Part shown: piece after piece, positions 41,152 through 50,354 of the stretch
How the letters are laid out: the number at the start of each line of letters is the position of its first letter
How positions within the stretch are numbered: the stretch's first letter is position 1
Source of the DNA: Streptomyces bluensis
GTDB lineage: Bacteria > Actinomycetota > Actinomycetes > Streptomycetales > Streptomycetaceae
Direction: 5' to 3'
Length of the DNA stretch: 64,000 bases
Assembly (NCBI RefSeq): GCF_014650715.1
Contig: NZ_BMVM01000025.1
Coordinates: 1 to 64,000 of the forward strand
The notes under the pieces: model-generated
The model's database searches: none
Told to the model about the DNA's origin: nothing
Seen by the model: only the letters and a program-made list of their open reading frames with translations
Position numbers and translations under genes: made by a program

Positions 41152-42056
41152 CCACAGCCGTCGCGCTGGCCGGATACGCCGTGCTGGTCGGCGTCGCGGT
41201 GCCGCCGCTGCTGTCGCGGGCGCGCTGGGCCCACCGTGCCCCGGTCCTCGCGGTCGCCGCCTGGCAGGGCCTGATGGCGACGTTCGTCATCACCACCACG
41301 CTCGCGGTGTACCACCTGGCCATGTCGGAGCAGCACGCGCGCAACGGCCTCGTCGGGCTGCTCACCGTCTGCGGTCTCGTCACCGGCGCCCCGGCGAGCG
41401 GGTCCGCGCCCACCTCGGCCGAGGTCCTGGCGCTCGCAGCCCCCGCCGTGGTCGTACTGCTGCCTGTCGGCTGGCTCGTGCGCTGTGCCTGGCGGGCGCA
41501 CCGGGCCCGGCAGCGCCACCTGGACCTGCTCACTCTCGTCGGTGAGCCGGCACCCGAGTACGGCGCCACCGTCGTCGACCACGACATCCCGGCCGTGTAC
41601 TGCCTGCCCGGCCGCTTCCGTCGGGTCGTCGTCACCCGGGGTGCCCTGGCCGCCCTGTCCGAGGACCAGTTGCGGGCCGTGCTGGAACACGAGCGCGCGC
41701 ACATCCAGGGCAGGCACCATCTGCTCCACCTGTTGGCCGACGCGTTCGCCCGCGCCTTCCCCGGTCTGCCGCTTGCCCGCCATGCCAAGGAGCAGACGGC
41801 GCTGCTGGTGGAGATGATCGCGGACGACCGCGCCCTGCGCTTCCACCGGCGAGAGGTGCTGGCCGCCGCGATGTGCGAAGTGGCAGCCGGCCGGGTGCCG
41901 CAGACGGCTCTGGGAGCCGGAGGGACCGGCGCACTGATCCGGCTCCGGCGGGTTCTCACCCCGCAGCCCCGCCCGCACCGCGTGACACGGCTGGGCGTCG
42001 TGGCGGCCACGGCCGCCGCGCCGCTTCTCCCCCTGCTCGTCGCCTGCGGACCCTGA
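41148..42056 (+). CDS. M56/M48-type membrane metalloprotease
   Basis: A 302-residue polytopic protein with about four membrane segments (two near the N-terminus, one at 98-114, one near the C-terminus 284-298). The catalytic zinc site is HERAH (His 181, Glu 182, His 185) in LEHERAHIQGRHHL, and the third ligand is probably Glu in VEMIADDRALRF. It is a BlaR1/M56-like protease without a sensor domain. It is coupled to the BlaI-type regulator and presumably cleaves it in response to a signal, possibly copper or cell-wall stress. Confidence 0.9.
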   Translation: MTTAVALAGYAVLVGVAVPPLLSRARWAHRAPVLAVAAWQGLMATFVITTTLAVYHLAMSEQHARNGLVGLLTVCGLVTGAPASGSAPTSAEVLALAAPAVVVLLPVGWLVRCAWRAHRARQRHLDLLTLVGEPAPEYGATVVDHDIPAVYCLPGRFRRVVVTRGALAALSEDQLRAVLEHERAHIQGRHHLLHLLADAFARAFPGLPLARHAKEQTALLVEMIADDRALRFHRREVLAAAMCEVAAGRVPQTALGAGGTGALIRLRRVLTPQPRPHRVTRLGVVAATAAAPLLPLLVACGP

Positions 42057-42106
42057 CCCCGGGAGTGACTCTGGCGGATTGGCGCCGCGATGGCCCGGTA
42101 CGGCCG

Positions 42107-42937
42107 CTACACGACCATCATCAGCAGCATGGCCGACATGGTTCCGCCCATGCCGATGTGCGCGGCGAGGGCCGCCTCCGGCGCGGCGCCGGCCCTGCGA
42201 CGGCGGCCCCCGTGACGACCTCGTTCCGTCGCGCGGGCCTTGTCCCACACGGAGAGCGTCAGCGACACCAGGAACACGACGACCGTGTCCGGCATGGTGA
42301 GCAGCCAACGGCCCCAGCCGCCGCGCCGACCGCTCTCGCGGCCTCCGGGGAGCCCGTTCCCGGAGGTGACGCGGACGCGTGCCCATACGGACGCGGCGAT
42401 CGACAGCAGGAAATAGGCGGCCAGGGCGGCGATCAGGATGCGCCAGACGGACGACGACGATGCCTCGGCCCCGACGGCCGAGCCATGGGCGTCGCTACCG
42501 GCCATGTCCATCCCCGGCATGGACTCCATCCCCGGCATGGACTCCATGCCGGGCATGGCGCCGTGGCCCAGTGCGAGCACCGGACCGGACGACGTGGTGG
42601 TCATCGCCAAGGTCATGATCACCATGCCGGCGCTGCCGACGATGAGGTGCACCCAGCGGCGGCCCTGCTTCCAGCCGCGTTCCCGTGTGTGCCGGACGGC
42701 CATCGCGACGGCGCCGAGCCCGAGGAGAGCGAACACGACCGCCCACCACATGCCGGACCCCGCGTACCAGGCGGCCGTCGCGGGCAGGGCCATCGCGGCC
42801 ATGCACAGCCCCATCAGCAGGTCACCGCCCGCCGCGAACCTGGTGCCGCCGCTGGTCGTCATCACCCGGACCGCGCTGACGGCCGCGACCAGAGCGGCGA
42901 CCGTCGCGATGGACCAGCTCAGAGCCAGAGTTCCCAT
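42107..42937 (-). CDS. DUF5134 family membrane protein with Met-rich repeats
   Basis: A 276-residue protein with about six membrane helices; the start is ATG 42937. Its centre has a loop of repeats (MPGMESMPGMESMPGMDM, followed by AGSDAHG), encoded by an 18-bp tandem unit, a strong Cu(I) or Ag(I) binding motif by composition. The C-terminal part, with a helix TVVVFLVSLTLSVWDKAR, ends MGGTMSAMLLMMVV. DUF5134 members are often near copper genes in actinobacteria. Its function is not known; copper trafficking is an inference from Met-richness. Confidence 0.8.
   Translation of the reverse strand: MGTLALSWSIATVAALVAAVSAVRVMTTSGGTRFAAGGDLLMGLCMAAMALPATAAWYAGSGMWWAVVFALLGLGAVAMAVRHTRERGWKQGRRWVHLIVGSAGMVIMTLAMTTTSSGPVLALGHGAMPGMESMPGMESMPGMDMAGSDAHGSAVGAEASSSSVWRILIAALAAYFLLSIAASVWARVRVTSGNGLPGGRESGRRGGWGRWLLTMPDTVVVFLVSLTLSVWDKARATERGRHGGRRRRAGAAPEAALAAHIGMGGTMSAMLLMMVV
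42507..42558. repeat. 18-bp tandem repeat in the DUF5134 gene
   Basis: TCCATCCCCGGCATGGAC is repeated at 42507-42524 and 42525-42542, then a partial unit TCCATGCCGGGCATGG at 42543-42558. It encodes the Met-rich repeats in the reverse strand. Copy-number change would alter the number of Met-binding units. Confidence 0.85.
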
Positions 42938-43116
42938 CTCCGCCCTTCCTCGTTCGTCCCGCTGAGCACTCGGGAGCTGCTTGACTGCTAGGCCTCTTAG
43001 TACGTGACGGGCCGAGGGATCGCTCAGGGAACGTGCGGTATTCGCCCAGGACTTGCCCATACGGGAGCGGGGCGGGCGAAGCCCCTGGACGGTGGTGGGG
43101 GAAACGAGCGCTCTGC

Positions 43117-44211
43117 TCAGTCCTCGCCCACCACGGTCAGGTCGTCACCCAGAGCCGTGGCGATCCGGGCGGCGCGGGAGTGGTCGTCCAGGCGGCGGGT
43201 GAGGTAGGCGCAGGCGTGGTGGTGCCGCAGCGACCACCACGCCGCGGAGCCGCCGATGCCCCCCTTGGCGATCTTTCCCTTGTCGCGCACCAAGCCGAGA
43301 GTCCATGTGATCCGGGTACCGAACACCTCGTCGTGGCCGGTGATCTGAGAGGCGAGCAGTTCCCGGTGCAGCTCCGGCCCCAGCAGGTGGCACACGGGTC
43401 CGTCCTCGCTGGTGAGGCGGGAGAAGAAAGCCGCCATCGCGGTGGCCGTGGTGTGCAGATTGACCGCGCCGAACACCGACTGCCGCCAGATCCGGGAGTT
43501 CGTCCGCTCCGTTTCCAGGGCACCGTGGGGAATGCCGAGCCAGGGCGCGGCATGGAGTTGTCGCGGCCAGTCGGGGTGCGCGTGTTCGAGGTCGGCGACG
43601 CGGTCCAGCGCGAGGTGCGGTAACCCGAACCAGGCATCGAGACCCAGTGCGGGCCGCACGACGTCGTTGAACATCGCCCCCAGCGTCGTCCCCGCGGCCG
43701 CGCGCAGGATGCCGTCGACCAGGTGACCGTACGTCAGGGCGTGCTCCCCGAGGGCGGTTCCCGGCTCGTACTCCGGCGCCGCACGCGCCAGGCTGTCCCG
43801 CAGCCCGGTGTCGTCCAGCAGGTCGAGGCCCGCGGCGTCGGCCGGGAAACGCGGCTGGCCGGCCTGGTGGGTGAGCACATGACGGAGAGTGGTCCGCTCC
43901 TTGCCCCGGACTCCGTACTCCTTCCAGTGCCCGGCGATCGGCTCGTCCAGTGTCAGCGCCCCTTCGCGCACCGCGACCAGAGCCGCGAGCGTGACGAACG
44001 TCTTCGACAGGGAGTAGGGCATGACCAGGGTGTCGGCCCGCCACGGACGGCTCCGCCCGGCATCGGCCCACCCGGCGTTGAGCCGGACGACTTCACGCCC
44101 CTGGCGCCAGACCGACAGCCCCGCGCCGGTCTCCCTTCCCTCGTCCACCAGTTGCTGGAAGGTCCGGCGTACCTCCTCGTACCCGTCCGCGGTGAACCCC
44201 TCGACCTTCAT
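43117..44211 (-). CDS. Serine hydrolase, class C beta-lactamase fold (esterase-like)
   Basis: A 364-residue soluble enzyme, ATG 44211 preferred, with GGAGG about 10 nt upstream; a longer frame to 44418 lacks support. The active-site SxxK motif is SLSK (Ser 67, Lys 70), and the second motif is YGH (Tyr 161), as in EstB-type esterases rather than beta-lactamases, which have YxN. A late GGIGGS loop replaces the KTG box. No export signal is seen, so an intracellular esterase or amidase role is likely. It is monocistronic. Confidence 0.88.
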   Translation of the reverse strand: MKVEGFTADGYEEVRRTFQQLVDEGRETGAGLSVWRQGREVVRLNAGWADAGRSRPWRADTLVMPYSLSKTFVTLAALVAVREGALTLDEPIAGHWKEYGVRGKERTTLRHVLTHQAGQPRFPADAAGLDLLDDTGLRDSLARAAPEYEPGTALGEHALTYGHLVDGILRAAAGTTLGAMFNDVVRPALGLDAWFGLPHLALDRVADLEHAHPDWPRQLHAAPWLGIPHGALETERTNSRIWRQSVFGAVNLHTTATAMAAFFSRLTSEDGPVCHLLGPELHRELLASQITGHDEVFGTRITWTLGLVRDKGKIAKGGIGGSAAWWSLRHHHACAYLTRRLDDHSRAARIATALGDDLTVVGED

Positions 44212-44421
44212 GGTTGCCCTTCCTCCGTTCCAGCGTGCGCCCCACCGCGAACTCCGGTCCCAGGAAGGGGTTGCCGTAGTCGGGCGACTCGTCCATGAGA
44301 GTACGGCTCGAAGGCACCGGAGAAAGGGGGTCAGATGCCTTGTAGAGGCCGATGGCGGGGGTACGACCCGGCGGCAGCGGCAGCGGGTGGGGCGATGTCG
44401 TGCCGTCTCAGCGGACATCGA

Positions 44422-44463
44422 GGCACCACTCAGGGGTGCGCGGAACCGCGCGACAAGTCACGG
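44422..44463. repeat. Degenerate relative of the hairpin repeat, copy 3
   Basis: GCACC-N6-GGTGC and CGCG-GAAC-CGCG hairpins precede GCGCGACAAGTCACGG (44448-44463), which matches GCGCGACCAGCCACGG of copy 1 at 14 of 16 positions. The layout of hairpins then conserved tail is the same as in copies 1 and 2, but the sequence is more diverged. Confidence 0.4.
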
Positions 44464-44526
44464 ATGCCATCGCCGCAAGGTCGTTGACCTGGCCGGGGAG
44501 CGGGCACCGGTTGGCCGGCCGGGGGC

Positions 44527-44575
44527 CGGACAGGCGTCGCTTCACTCGGACAGGCGTCGCTTCACTCGGACAGGC
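44527..44575. repeat. 20-bp tandem repeat, 2.4 copies
   Basis: CGGACAGGCGTCGCTTCACT occurs at 44527-44546 and 44547-44566, followed by the first nine bases of a third copy. It lies about 70 nt before the HAD gene start and could alter promoter spacing or bind a regulator. Confidence 0.85.
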
Positions 44576-44642
44576 GCAGTCCGATGCCGCCGTGTGGCGG
44601 TCGACACCCACTGGTGCGGGCGGTTCGGGGAACGCGGTTCCT

Positions 44643-45392
44643 ATGACAGAGACGACCGGACTCGGGCTGCCCAAGGGAATCCTGGCCTGCCTCTTCGACC
44701 TCGACGGGGTCATCACCAAGACCGCCGTGGTCCACGCGGCCGCGTGGAAGCGGACGTTCGACGCGTTCCTGCGGCAGCGCGACGGCACGGACTTCCGGCA
44801 GTTCGACGACATCACGGACTACGACGAGTACGTGGACGGACGCCCCCGCGCCGACGGTGTCCGCACCTTCCTCGCCTCCCGGGGCATCGAACTGCCCGAG
44901 GGGGAACCCGATGACCCACCCGACGCACCGACGGTCCACGGCCTCGGCAACCGCAAGAACGGGCTGGTGCTGGAACTGATCCGCGAGGGCGGTGTCGAGG
45001 TGTACGAGGGCACGATGCGCTACGTGGCGGCGGTCCGCGCGCACGGGCTGCGCACCGCCGTGGTGTCGTCCAGTGCCAACTGCCGGGAGGTCCTTCGGTC
45101 GGTGGGCGCGGAGCACCTCTTCGACGTGCGGGTCGACGGAATCGTGGCGGCCGACCGGGGGTTGCCCGGCAAGCCGCGGCCCGACACGTTCCTCGCCGCC
45201 GCGCGGGACCTCGGCGTGGAGCGGCAGGAGGCCGCGGTGTTCGAGGACGCGCTGGCGGGCATGGACGCCGGGCGCGCGGGCCACTTCGGGTACGTCGTCG
45301 GGGTGGACCGCGTCGGACAGGCCGACGCCCTGTACGCCCACGGCGCCGACCGCGTCGTACGGGATCTCGCCGAACTGCTGGAGCGCCCGTGA
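44643..45392 (+). CDS. Beta-phosphoglucomutase family HAD hydrolase
   Basis: A 249-residue enzyme. The HAD motif I is LFDLDGVIT (Asp 19 and Asp 21), motif II is VVSSSANC, motif III includes Lys in LPGKPRPDTF and motif IV is FEDALAGMDAG. The extra cap with KNGLVL fits beta-phosphoglucomutase or similar sugar-phosphate mutases. The GTGA overlap with the GH65 gene shows coupling: the phosphorylase makes beta-glucose-1-phosphate, which this enzyme turns into glucose-6-phosphate. Confidence 0.9.
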   Translation: MTETTGLGLPKGILACLFDLDGVITKTAVVHAAAWKRTFDAFLRQRDGTDFRQFDDITDYDEYVDGRPRADGVRTFLASRGIELPEGEPDDPPDAPTVHGLGNRKNGLVLELIREGGVEVYEGTMRYVAAVRAHGLRTAVVSSSANCREVLRSVGAEHLFDVRVDGIVAADRGLPGKPRPDTFLAAARDLGVERQEAAVFEDALAGMDAGRAGHFGYVVGVDRVGQADALYAHGADRVVRDLAELLERP

Positions 45393-47746
45393 TCGCCCAC
45401 ACCTCCTACGCCGTCGAGCCCTGGTGTCTGCGGGAGCGCGGGCTGCACCTCGACGTGCTGCCGCAGAGCGAGTCGGTGTTCGCGCTGGCCAACGGGCACG
45501 TCGGCTGGCGCGGCAACCTCGACGAGGGCGAACCGCACGGACTGCCCGGCTCGTACCTGGGCGGCGTCCACGAACTCCACCCGCTGCCCTACGCCGAGGC
45601 GGGCTACGGTTATCCGGAATCCGGGCAGACGGTCATCAACGTCACCAACGGCAAGATCATCCGACTGCTCGTCGACGACGAGCCGTTCGACCTGCGCTAC
45701 GGCCGGCTGCGCTCCCACGAACGCGTCCTCGACCTGCGCACCGGACTGCTGCGGCGCACCTGCGAGTGGACGTCGCCGGCCGGGTCCACCGTGCGGGTGC
45801 GTTCCACCCGGCTGGTCTCGTTCACGCAGCGCGCGATCGCCGCCATCGCCTACGAGGTGGAGGCGGTGGGCTGCGAGGTGCGAATCGTGACGCAGTCCGA
45901 GCTGGTGGCCAACGAGCAACTGCCCGAGCGGAAGGGCGATCCCCGGACGGCGGTCGCCCTGCAGTCGCCGTTGGAGCCGGAGGAGCACTTCGCGGACGGC
46001 CACCGGCTGCGGCTCGTGCACCGTACCCGGCGCAGCGGCCTGAGGGTCGGCGCGGCCGCCGACCATGTCATCACGGGACCGGAGCCGACCACGACACGCG
46101 CCGAGAGCAGGGACGACGTCGCCCGCCTCACCGTCACCTCGGTCCTGAAACCGGGGCAGAGCCTGCGGATGGAGAAGCTCGTCTCCCACGGCTGGTCGGG
46201 CACCCGCTCCCTGCCCGCCGTCAGTGACCAGGTCGACGCGGCCCTCGCGGCGGCCGCGCACGGCGGCTGGCCGGGGCTCGTCGACGAGCAACGCGCCTAC
46301 CTCGATGCCTTCTGGGCGCGCTCCGACGTCGAGGTCGACGGCGACGAGGAGATCCAGCAGGCGGTGCGGTTCGGCCTGTTCCACGTCCTGCAGGCCGGGG
46401 CCCGCGCCGAGCAGCGCGCGATCCCGGCGAAGGGCCTCACCGGCTCCGGGTACGACGGCCACGCCTTCTGGGACACCGAGACGTTCGTGCTGCCCCTGCT
46501 CACCTGCACCTCGCCCGGCGCGGTCGCCGAGGCCCTGCGCTGGCGGCAGAACACGCTGCCCGCCGCCCGCGAGCGCGCGGTGCAACTCGGGTTGCGCGGC
46601 GCCGCGTTCCCGTGGCGGACCATAGAGGGCTCGGAGGGTTCCGCGTACTGGCCGGCGGGCACGGCCGCGTTCCATGTGAACGCCGATATCGCCGACGCCG
46701 CGGTCCGCTACACGGCCGCCACCGGCGACACGGCCTTCGAGCGGGACACCGCCGTCGAACTGCTGGTGGAGACCGCCCGGCTGTGGCGTTCGCTCGGCCA
46801 CCACGACCCCCACGGGGCTTTCCACATCAACGGCGTGACCGGCCCCGACGAGTACAGCGCCGTCGCCGACGACAACACGTACACCAACCTCATGGCCCGC
46901 GCGAACCTGCGGGCCGCCGCCGACGTCGTCGAACGCCATCCGAGGCGGGCCGCGGAACTCGGCGCCGACACCGAGGAGAGTGCCGCCTGGCGGGACGCCG
47001 CCGACGCCATGCACATCCCGTACAACCACGATCTCCGCGTCCACGAGCAGCACGCCGGGTTCACCCGCTGCCAGCGCTGGGACTTCGCGAACACACGGCC
47101 CGACCAGTATCCGCTGATGCTGCACTTCCCGTACTTCGACCTCTACCGCAAGCAGGTCGTCAAGCAGGCGGACCTGGTGCTGGCGATGTACAAGTGCGGT
47201 GACTTCTTCGACGAGGAGCACACGGCCCGCAACTTCGCCTACTACGAGCCCCTGACCGTCCGCGACTCGTCCCTGTCGGCGTGCTGCCAGGCTGTCATGG
47301 CGGTGGCGGCCGGGCACCTCTCCCTGGCGTACGACTACCTGACCGAGGCGGCGCTGATGGACCTGGGGGACCTGGAGCACAACACACGCGACGGTCTGCA
47401 CATCGCGTCGCTCGCGGGCACGTGGATGGCGCTCGTGGCGGGCTTCGGCGGGATGCGTCACCACGGCGACTTCCCGGAGTTCACCCCCCGGCTCCCGGAG
47501 CGGCTCAGCCGCCTGGCCTTCCACCTGGAACTGCTGGGCAGCCGGCTACGCGTGGAGATCAGGCCCAGGACCGCCACGTACACGCTGCTGGACGGCGGAC
47601 CTCTGACGGTCCGTCACTATCAGGAGCCCTTCACGCTCGACGGCGAGAAGCCGCGCGCCTTCGACATCCCCGCACCGAGGCCGCGCCCGGCTCCCGAACA
47701 GCCGCCGCACCGGGGGCCGATGCATCCGAGGGGTTCGCGGAGCTGA
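45389..47746 (+). CDS. Glycoside hydrolase family 65 disaccharide phosphorylase
   Basis: A 785-residue enzyme with the N-terminal beta-sandwich (about 10-260) and an (alpha/alpha)6 catalytic barrel (about 300-710). The general acid is Glu 488 in TGPDEYS; AFWDTETFVLPLL and KQADLVLAMY are substrate-phosphate region motifs of GH65. It is the size of maltose or trehalose phosphorylases. Which disaccharide it cleaves (maltose, trehalose, kojibiose, nigerose) cannot be told with certainty. GTG 45389 overlaps the HAD gene stop by GTGA. The C-terminus is Pro-rich, an odd tail. Confidence 0.93.
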   Translation: MIAHTSYAVEPWCLRERGLHLDVLPQSESVFALANGHVGWRGNLDEGEPHGLPGSYLGGVHELHPLPYAEAGYGYPESGQTVINVTNGKIIRLLVDDEPFDLRYGRLRSHERVLDLRTGLLRRTCEWTSPAGSTVRVRSTRLVSFTQRAIAAIAYEVEAVGCEVRIVTQSELVANEQLPERKGDPRTAVALQSPLEPEEHFADGHRLRLVHRTRRSGLRVGAAADHVITGPEPTTTRAESRDDVARLTVTSVLKPGQSLRMEKLVSHGWSGTRSLPAVSDQVDAALAAAAHGGWPGLVDEQRAYLDAFWARSDVEVDGDEEIQQAVRFGLFHVLQAGARAEQRAIPAKGLTGSGYDGHAFWDTETFVLPLLTCTSPGAVAEALRWRQNTLPAARERAVQLGLRGAAFPWRTIEGSEGSAYWPAGTAAFHVNADIADAAVRYTAATGDTAFERDTAVELLVETARLWRSLGHHDPHGAFHINGVTGPDEYSAVADDNTYTNLMARANLRAAADVVERHPRRAAELGADTEESAAWRDAADAMHIPYNHDLRVHEQHAGFTRCQRWDFANTRPDQYPLMLHFPYFDLYRKQVVKQADLVLAMYKCGDFFDEEHTARNFAYYEPLTVRDSSLSACCQAVMAVAAGHLSLAYDYLTEAALMDLGDLEHNTRDGLHIASLAGTWMALVAGFGGMRHHGDFPEFTPRLPERLSRLAFHLELLGSRLRVEIRPRTATYTLLDGGPLTVRHYQEPFTLDGEKPRAFDIPAPRPRPAPEQPPHRGPMHPRGSRS

Positions 47747-47995
47747 CGGAGGAGGGGGCGGCCCGACCGCGTTCGGTCACCGGTCACGCATGCGTCGGGT
47801 GAGGGGGCGGGCGGGCATCAGGAAGCGCCCTGCGACAGCTCCGACCTGGTGATGAGCGCCACATTTTCCCCATACGGCGTGACTTGACATTAGCTCGCCT
47901 TATGGGCGATAAAGAATGTGCTTTGGGCATTGACTCACGCAGCGTGACCTTCGTGGCGTGACAGCCGACGAACGTCCTACCTGAGTGAGCGCAGC
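47747..47995. other. Intergenic region before the DUF1684 gene
   Basis: A 249-nt gap with a locally AT-rich patch around 47870-47935 (for example TTGACATTAGC and GATAAAGAATG), which is a good place for a promoter. The sequence TTGACA at about 47884-47889 could be a -35. No other structure is clear. Confidence 0.35.
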
Positions 47996-48727
47996 GTGTC
48001 CCACATCGCCGTCCCGGACCAGCAGGCTCCGGACCCCGCAGACGCCTGGAAGGCGTGGCGAGCCGAGCGGCACAGGTCGGTCACCTCACCCACCGGGAAC
48101 CTCGCCCTCGTCGAAACCCGCTGGTTCCCCGCCGGTGAGCGCCCCGACCTCGACGCGGCCCGTGCCGGGCAGCCGGAGACCGTGAGCGTCACCACGGTCG
48201 AGCGCACGGACCTCGTCACCGGGGAGCCCGAGCACGGCCTGCGGTTCTGGGACGCCCAGTCGCCGGCCATCCGGCACTTCGAGCGCACGGACGCCTTCCC
48301 GTACGACCCGGCGTGGGTCCTCCAGGCCGCGTACACCCCGGTGACGGACGCCCGACGCGTCGCCTTCGAGCACATCCGGGACAACGGCGGCACCCGCGAC
48401 CTCGTCGTGCCCGGCGACATCTCGCTCACCGTGGACGGCCGCGCCTACACGCTGAGTGCCTTCGACGACGACGGGACCCTGCTGCTCGTCTTCGGTGACC
48501 CCACCAACGGCGGGTCCACCTACGGCGCCGGGCGGTTCCTCTTCGTGGAGCGAACCGCCGAGGAAGGCCGCGTCGTCCTCGACTTCAACCGGGCCTTCGT
48601 TCCGCCCTGCGGCTTCTCCGACCAGTACAACTGTCCCATGCCGCCGCGGCAGAACCGTTTCCACCTGCCCGTCGAGGCAGGCGAGACGCGCCCCGTCTTC
48701 CGCGGCGGCTTCCTCGCGCAGCACTGA
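47996..48727 (+). CDS. DUF1684 domain protein
   Basis: A 243-residue soluble protein. The late signature is FNRAFVPPCGFSDQYNCPMPPRQNRFHLPVEAGE, the strongest hallmark of DUF1684, and the middle has GDISLTVDGRAYTLSAFDDDGTLLLVFGDPTNGGSTYGAGRFL. The fold is beta-rich. The function is unknown in the family. GTG 47996 was chosen as the first start with support from the conserved region. It lies 106 nt upstream of the first gene of the peptide-type ABC transporter and may be co-transcribed. Confidence 0.85.
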   Translation: MSHIAVPDQQAPDPADAWKAWRAERHRSVTSPTGNLALVETRWFPAGERPDLDAARAGQPETVSVTTVERTDLVTGEPEHGLRFWDAQSPAIRHFERTDAFPYDPAWVLQAAYTPVTDARRVAFEHIRDNGGTRDLVVPGDISLTVDGRAYTLSAFDDDGTLLLVFGDPTNGGSTYGAGRFLFVERTAEEGRVVLDFNRAFVPPCGFSDQYNCPMPPRQNRFHLPVEAGETRPVFRGGFLAQH

Positions 48728-48833
48728 TCGACCGGGCTCGGCCCCGACCGGTCGTCGCGCTCACTCCCTGCTCCTCACCTTCCCCCGGGCCCCCGCAGCC
48801 TTCCGGCACGGCCGCACGAAAGCGTGTATCCCC

Positions 48834-50354
48834 ATGAGCATCAAGAAGACCTCCCTGTACGGCACCGCCACGACGGCCGTCCTGGCCGTCACCCTCACCG
48901 CCTGCGGCGGAGGCTCGGGCGGCGCCGGCGCCTCCGGCGGCTCGTACGACAAGGACGCCACGGTCAACATCGGCTCGCTCTACGAGCCCCAGAACCTCGA
49001 CAACACCGCGGGCGGCGGCCAGGGCGTCACCGAGGCCCTCAACGGCAACGTCTACGAGGGGCTGTTCAGGCTCACGGACGACGGCGAGGTCGAGAAGCTC
49101 CTCGCCCAGGACTACAAGGTCAGCGGCGACGGCCTCACGTACACCTTCACCCTGCGCGACGGCGTGAAGTTCCACAGCGGTAAGACGCTGACCAGCGAGG
49201 ACGTCAAGTACAGCCTGGAGAAGGTGCTCGCCGAGGACTCGCAGTCCGCGCGCAAGAGCAACCTGGAGGTCGTCAAGGACATCGCCACGCCCGACGCCAG
49301 GACCGTGAAGGTCACGCTCTCGCAGAAGTCGATCTCGTTCGTCTACAACCTCTCCTACGTCTGGATCATCAACTCCGAGGCGAAGAACCTGAAGACGACC
49401 GAGGACGGCACCGGCCCGTACAAGCTGAACAAGTGGACCCGCGGCTCCGCCCTCAGCCTCGACCGGTTCCCCGGTTACTGGGGCGACGCGGCGGCCAACA
49501 AGCAGGTCGTCTTCCACTACTACAAGGACGCCACGGCGCTGAACAACGCGCTGCTGACCAACGCCGTCGACGTCGTCACCAGCGAGCAGTCGCCCGACGC
49601 CCTCGACCAGTTCAAGAACAACCAGAACTACAAGGTCAACGACGGCGACTCGACGACCAAGCTGCTGCTCGCCTTCAACGACAAGGCGAAGCCCTTCACG
49701 GACGTCAAGGTCCGCCAGGCCGTGTCCTCCGCCATCGACGACAAGAAGCTCCTCGACTCCGTCTGGGGCGGCTACGGCAAGCTCATCGGCTCCATGGTGC
49801 CGCCCACCGACCCCTGGTACGAGGACCTCACCGACGTCAACGCGTACGACGTCGCGCGCGCCAAGAAGCTGCTGAAGGAGGCCGGTTACGAGGACGGCTT
49901 CACCTTCACCCTCGACACCCCGAACTACGACCCGCACCCGACCGCGGCGACCTTCATCAAGTCCCAGCTCGCTAAGGTCGGCATCACGGTCAAGATCAAC
50001 ACGATCACGGCGGACGAGTGGTACACGAAGGTCTACAAGAACCGCGACTTCACGGCCACGCTCCAGGAGCACGTCAACGACCGTGACCTGGTCTGGTACG
50101 GCAATCCCGACTTCTACTGGGGCTACGACAACAAGCAGGTCACGCAGTGGGTGGAGCAGGCCGAGCAGGCATCCAGCACGGCTGAGCAGACCGAGCTGCT
50201 GAAGAAGGTGAACCGCAAGACCGCCGAGGACGCGGCCAGCGACTGGCTGTACCTGTACCCGCAGATCGTGGTCGCGAACAGCAAGCTGTCCGGCTACCCG
50301 CTCAACGGCCTGAACTCGCAGTTCTTCGCCTACGACATCAAGAAGAAGGGCTGA
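48834..50354 (+). CDS. Peptide-type ABC transporter substrate-binding lipoprotein (family 5)
   Basis: A 506-residue binding protein of the DppA/OppA group. The lipobox TLTACGG has Cys near residue 22. Conserved blocks are EALNGNVYEGLFRL, YTFTLRDGVKFHSGKTLTSEDVKYSLEKV and VRQAVSSAIDDKKLL. The start ATG 48834 follows TATCCCC and lacks a strong ribosome site. The stop overlaps the first permease (TGATG). The five genes form a complete importer for peptides, opines or other small molecules. Confidence 0.94.
   Translation: MSIKKTSLYGTATTAVLAVTLTACGGGSGGAGASGGSYDKDATVNIGSLYEPQNLDNTAGGGQGVTEALNGNVYEGLFRLTDDGEVEKLLAQDYKVSGDGLTYTFTLRDGVKFHSGKTLTSEDVKYSLEKVLAEDSQSARKSNLEVVKDIATPDARTVKVTLSQKSISFVYNLSYVWIINSEAKNLKTTEDGTGPYKLNKWTRGSALSLDRFPGYWGDAAANKQVVFHYYKDATALNNALLTNAVDVVTSEQSPDALDQFKNNQNYKVNDGDSTTKLLLAFNDKAKPFTDVKVRQAVSSAIDDKKLLDSVWGGYGKLIGSMVPPTDPWYEDLTDVNAYDVARAKKLLKEAGYEDGFTFTLDTPNYDPHPTAATFIKSQLAKVGITVKINTITADEWYTKVYKNRDFTATLQEHVNDRDLVWYGNPDFYWGYDNKQVTQWVEQAEQASSTAEQTELLKKVNRKTAEDAASDWLYLYPQIVVANSKLSGYPLNGLNSQFFAYDIKKKG

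Larger units (their letters stand above)
44212..44642. other. Gene-free 431-nt region with repeats
   Basis: It separates the serine hydrolase start and the HAD gene, which are divergent, so promoters for both should lie here. It contains a degenerate hairpin repeat (44422-44463) and a 20-bp tandem repeat (44527-44575). I see no coding sequence with reasonable codon use. Confidence 0.6.
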
